From Gammaproteobacteria bacterium (GTDB lineage Bacteria > Pseudomonadota > Gammaproteobacteria > Pseudomonadales > Azotimanducaceae), in the NCBI GenBank assembly GCA_018667205.1, contig JABIVN010000017.1:1-7848 (forward strand): a stretch of DNA of 7,848 bases, written 5' to 3'. Positions 6,546 through 7,848 of the stretch are shown piece by piece (the stretch's first letter is position 1; every line of letters begins with the position of its first letter). Under the pieces are notes generated by a model. That model ran no database searches. It was not told the origin of the DNA and saw only the letters and a program-made list of their open reading frames with translations. A program made the position numbers and the translations under genes.

Positions 6546-7400
6546 TTAATGCAAATAAGTAAACATTTTCCTTCTGTAGCTTGTTGCGAGTTCATTACCT
6601 TTACCCAGCATTTTAAATACCTTAATCATGGTGAGCCTTGCTTTCTCTTCACCCCAGGTTTTATCTGCCTGCAGAACCGCAAGAAGTGCTTCCAGCCCGG
6701 TTTCAACCTGGTCAGTTACGATTAACTTAATCGCAAAATCAAACCTGGCCTGAAGATCACTCGGATCAGCTTCTGCTTTTGAGCGCTGTTCATCGAGTGT
6801 GCCCAAGTCACCGGCTAGCTCGATAAACTCGAGCCGACTTTTAGGTTTGTCGATACCCTCTGCGTCAGCCGGGATACCTACCAGTACCTTGCGAGCGTCA
6901 TCGACCTGGCCTTCCATAATGAGCAGGTCGCAGAGCTCCACATGTAAACCGAAGTTCGCAGGCTCATCAGCAATGACTTGCTGCAACATCAGAATCGCTT
7001 GTCCACGCTCACCTTGCTCCAGCAGCAGGTCAATCTGATCGCGAACGCGATCCATGGAGCTCATGGTTAACTGATTCAACGTCTCACGAAGCTGCTGGTC
7101 TTCTGCAGGACCTTCGAAATCGCCTGCCATCTGGCCTTGGAAGATGATCTTGATACTCGGGAGTGCCTTAACCTGCAACTGCTGAACAAGCTGCTGGTTT
7201 TGCTGGATATCAACCCGCGCAAGTAGAAATTTACCCTGGTACTCAACAACCAGTTTTTTAAGCAGGGCTGTTGTAGAGGCACATTGCTCTGCGCCTTCTG
7301 CATAGAATTCCAGCAACACTGGAACCTGCTGGGACTTTTCCGCGACCTCAGATTGAAAATTCTGGGCGTTGATTTCGACAGTATACGAGTCGGTGATCAC
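6546..7400 (-). CDS. cnoX: Chaperedoxin CnoX (thioredoxin-fold/TPR co-chaperone)
   Basis: The protein has an N-terminal thioredoxin fold (about residues 5-110) and a C-terminal helical TPR-like region (about 115-284). In E. coli CnoX (YbbN) holds unfolding proteins during oxidative stress and passes them to GroEL/ES and DnaK. The ending LATSYRRKMFTYLH and the segment FEGPAEDQQLRETL fit YbbN. The active-site region reads YAEGAEQCAS, so the CxxC pair is lost and only the later Cys (Cys40) remains, while the cis-proline (ALPSIK) is kept. The frame is open to a TTG at 7415, but GTG 7400 is preferred: GGAG lies about 8 bases before it, and it gives 284 residues, which I recall as the length of the E. 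coli protein. The nearest upstream gene is the 48-residue ORF, about 100 bp away on the same strand. Confidence 0.88.
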   Translation of the reverse strand: MITDSYTVEINAQNFQSEVAEKSQQVPVLLEFYAEGAEQCASTTALLKKLVVEYQGKFLLARVDIQQNQQLVQQLQVKALPSIKIIFQGQMAGDFEGPAEDQQLRETLNQLTMSSMDRVRDQIDLLLEQGERGQAILMLQQVIADEPANFGLHVELCDLLIMEGQVDDARKVLVGIPADAEGIDKPKSRLEFIELAGDLGTLDEQRSKAEADPSDLQARFDFAIKLIVTDQVETGLEALLAVLQADKTWGEEKARLTMIKVFKMLGKGNELATSYRRKMFTYLH

Positions 7401-7498
7401 CGATGCTTCTCCCAAAAATCGGCTAGCCTAACAGAAGACGGGATGCAGGTTAAGAAAAGTGGCCGCTTTTAAGGCCTAAGATAGATGCTTTTAAACCG

Positions 7499-7645
7499 TT
7501 ACGCCGCGATTCGAACCCCTTCACGACGCAGCGCACTTTGCATAATTTTTGTCGATCGCCAGGGATTCTCCTTACCACGATACAGCACGCGATTACCCTT
7601 GCTCATCAGCCAGATATCCAGTGACCTAATATGTCTTACTCTCAT
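7499..7645 (-). CDS. Small basic protein of unknown function (48 aa)
   Basis: A 48-residue ORF runs from ATG 7645-7643 to TAA 7501-7499. GAGGAG lies 6 bases upstream of this ATG; a second in-frame ATG at 7651 is too close to that SD and is less likely. The product is strongly basic, with 9 Arg and 3 Lys against 1 Asp and 2 Glu. It begins MRVRHIRSLDIWLMSKGNR, contains LYRGKENPWRSTKIM (21-35) and ends ALRREGVRIAA. It has no membrane helix, signal peptide or cysteine. The composition suggests a nucleic-acid- or ribosome-associated protein, but I recognise no family. It is co-directional with cnoX, about 100 bp upstream of it, and its own leader contains the heptamer array. The good SD and protein-like composition argue for a real gene. 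Confidence 0.55.
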   Translation of the reverse strand: MRVRHIRSLDIWLMSKGNRVLYRGKENPWRSTKIMQSALRREGVRIAA

Positions 7646-7699
7646 TACCATCTCCTCAAATCGCCCGTCTGGTATGCGTGGTCACTAGCCTCTAATTAT

Positions 7700-7769
7700 T
7701 AACTGCTAACTGCTAACTGCTAACTGTTAACTGCTAACTGCTAACTGCTAACTGCTAACTGCTAACTGC
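7700..7769. repeat. Heptamer tandem array, ten copies of TAACTGC
   Basis: Ten head-to-tail heptamers fill 7700-7769, followed by a partial TAAC (7770-7773). Nine units are exactly TAACTGC; the fourth (7721-7727) is TAACTGT. A 7-bp unit would shift frame if coding, and no convincing ORF covers it, so it is intergenic. It lies about 55 bp upstream of the 48-residue ORF start, where a change in copy number could alter promoter spacing. Near-perfect short units of this kind are prone to polymerase slippage. Confidence 0.95.
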
Positions 7770-7792
7770 TAACCCTCGGCCCTCCGCAGGAG

Positions 7793-7848
7793 CTAGAAGG
7801 TTGGGGTGCGAAGCATCCTGAACTTCTAGTCTGCATATAACTTCTAAC
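7793..7848. repeat. AACTTCTA inverted and direct repeats
   Basis: CTAGAAG (7793-7799) and CTTCTAG (7823-7829) form a perfect 7-bp inverted repeat, extendable by TT/AA if G7800 is bulged. The right arm AACTTCTA (7821-7828) recurs directly at 7839-7846, an 18-bp period. Just upstream CTCC/GGAG (7782-7792) makes a small hairpin. The rest of 7774-7848 has no ORF or RNA that I can support; the structure may continue past the window edge. Confidence 0.5.

Noticed and set aside
6522..6554. TTGCATT/AATGCAA inverted repeat at the cnoX stop as a terminator.
   Set aside because: The arms are A/T-rich and about 19 bases apart, with no T tract after the stem.
7455..7470. AAAAGT/GCTTTT inverted repeat as a terminator for the 48-residue ORF.
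   Set aside because: Only about six mostly A-T pairs with a GGCC loop; too weak to call, although the place just past the stop is suggestive.
7700..7773. A CRISPR array or an integron attC site in the heptamer repeats.
   Set aside because: Units are 7 bp with no spacers, and the GCTAAC strings do not give paired core sites with the required inverted arms.
4740..7773. A common origin of the 16-bp and 7-bp arrays because both contain TAACTG.
   Set aside because: Only a six-base core is shared and the periods differ; chance is adequate.

Overview
The window looks like the chromosome of a gammaproteobacterium, probably aquatic or marine. The evidence is the close match of two end genes to enterobacterial Mak (fructokinase) and CnoX/YbbN, a standard RmuC, and a sodium/solute symporter of the two-gene type (small two-helix subunit plus large subunit) common in marine Gammaproteobacteria. 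Species cannot be named from the sequence alone. There is no sign of phage, a transposase, an rRNA, a tRNA or a CRISPR array.

Layout. Positions 3-329 (+) hold the C-terminal third of a ROK-family fructokinase (mak), cut by the window edge. Everything else coding is on the minus strand. A dense cluster runs from 4719 down to 318: symporter small subunit, symporter large subunit, a glutamine-synthetase-fold ligase, a class I glutamine amidotransferase-type hydrolase, and a 42-residue membrane ORF whose stop lies inside the mak 3' end. Upstream of the cluster (4720-4865) is a leader with five tandem 16-bp repeats and a terminator-like hairpin that closes rmuC (4866-6299). A 246-bp gap (6300-6545) has 13-bp direct repeats and a near-perfect palindrome. 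Then comes cnoX (6546-7400), an unrecognised basic 48-residue ORF (7499-7645), and a non-coding end with a ten-copy heptamer array and small inverted and direct repeats (7700-7848).

How the genes may work together. The symporter, ligase and hydrolase are co-directional with gaps of 80 bp or less. The logic resembles the gamma-glutamylation route for amines (PuuA ligase and PuuD hydrolase of putrescine catabolism, or the IpuC-type ligase): import a substrate, cap it with glutamate using ATP, then hydrolyse the gamma-glutamyl product. No oxidase, aldehyde dehydrogenase or aminotransferase is in view, so the substrate and the pathway are inference. RmuC and CnoX are housekeeping genome-maintenance and proteostasis functions and show no link to the cluster.

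The points most worth following are the cluster itself, two short genes (318-446 and 7499-7645), and three separate repeat structures at gene starts or ends.
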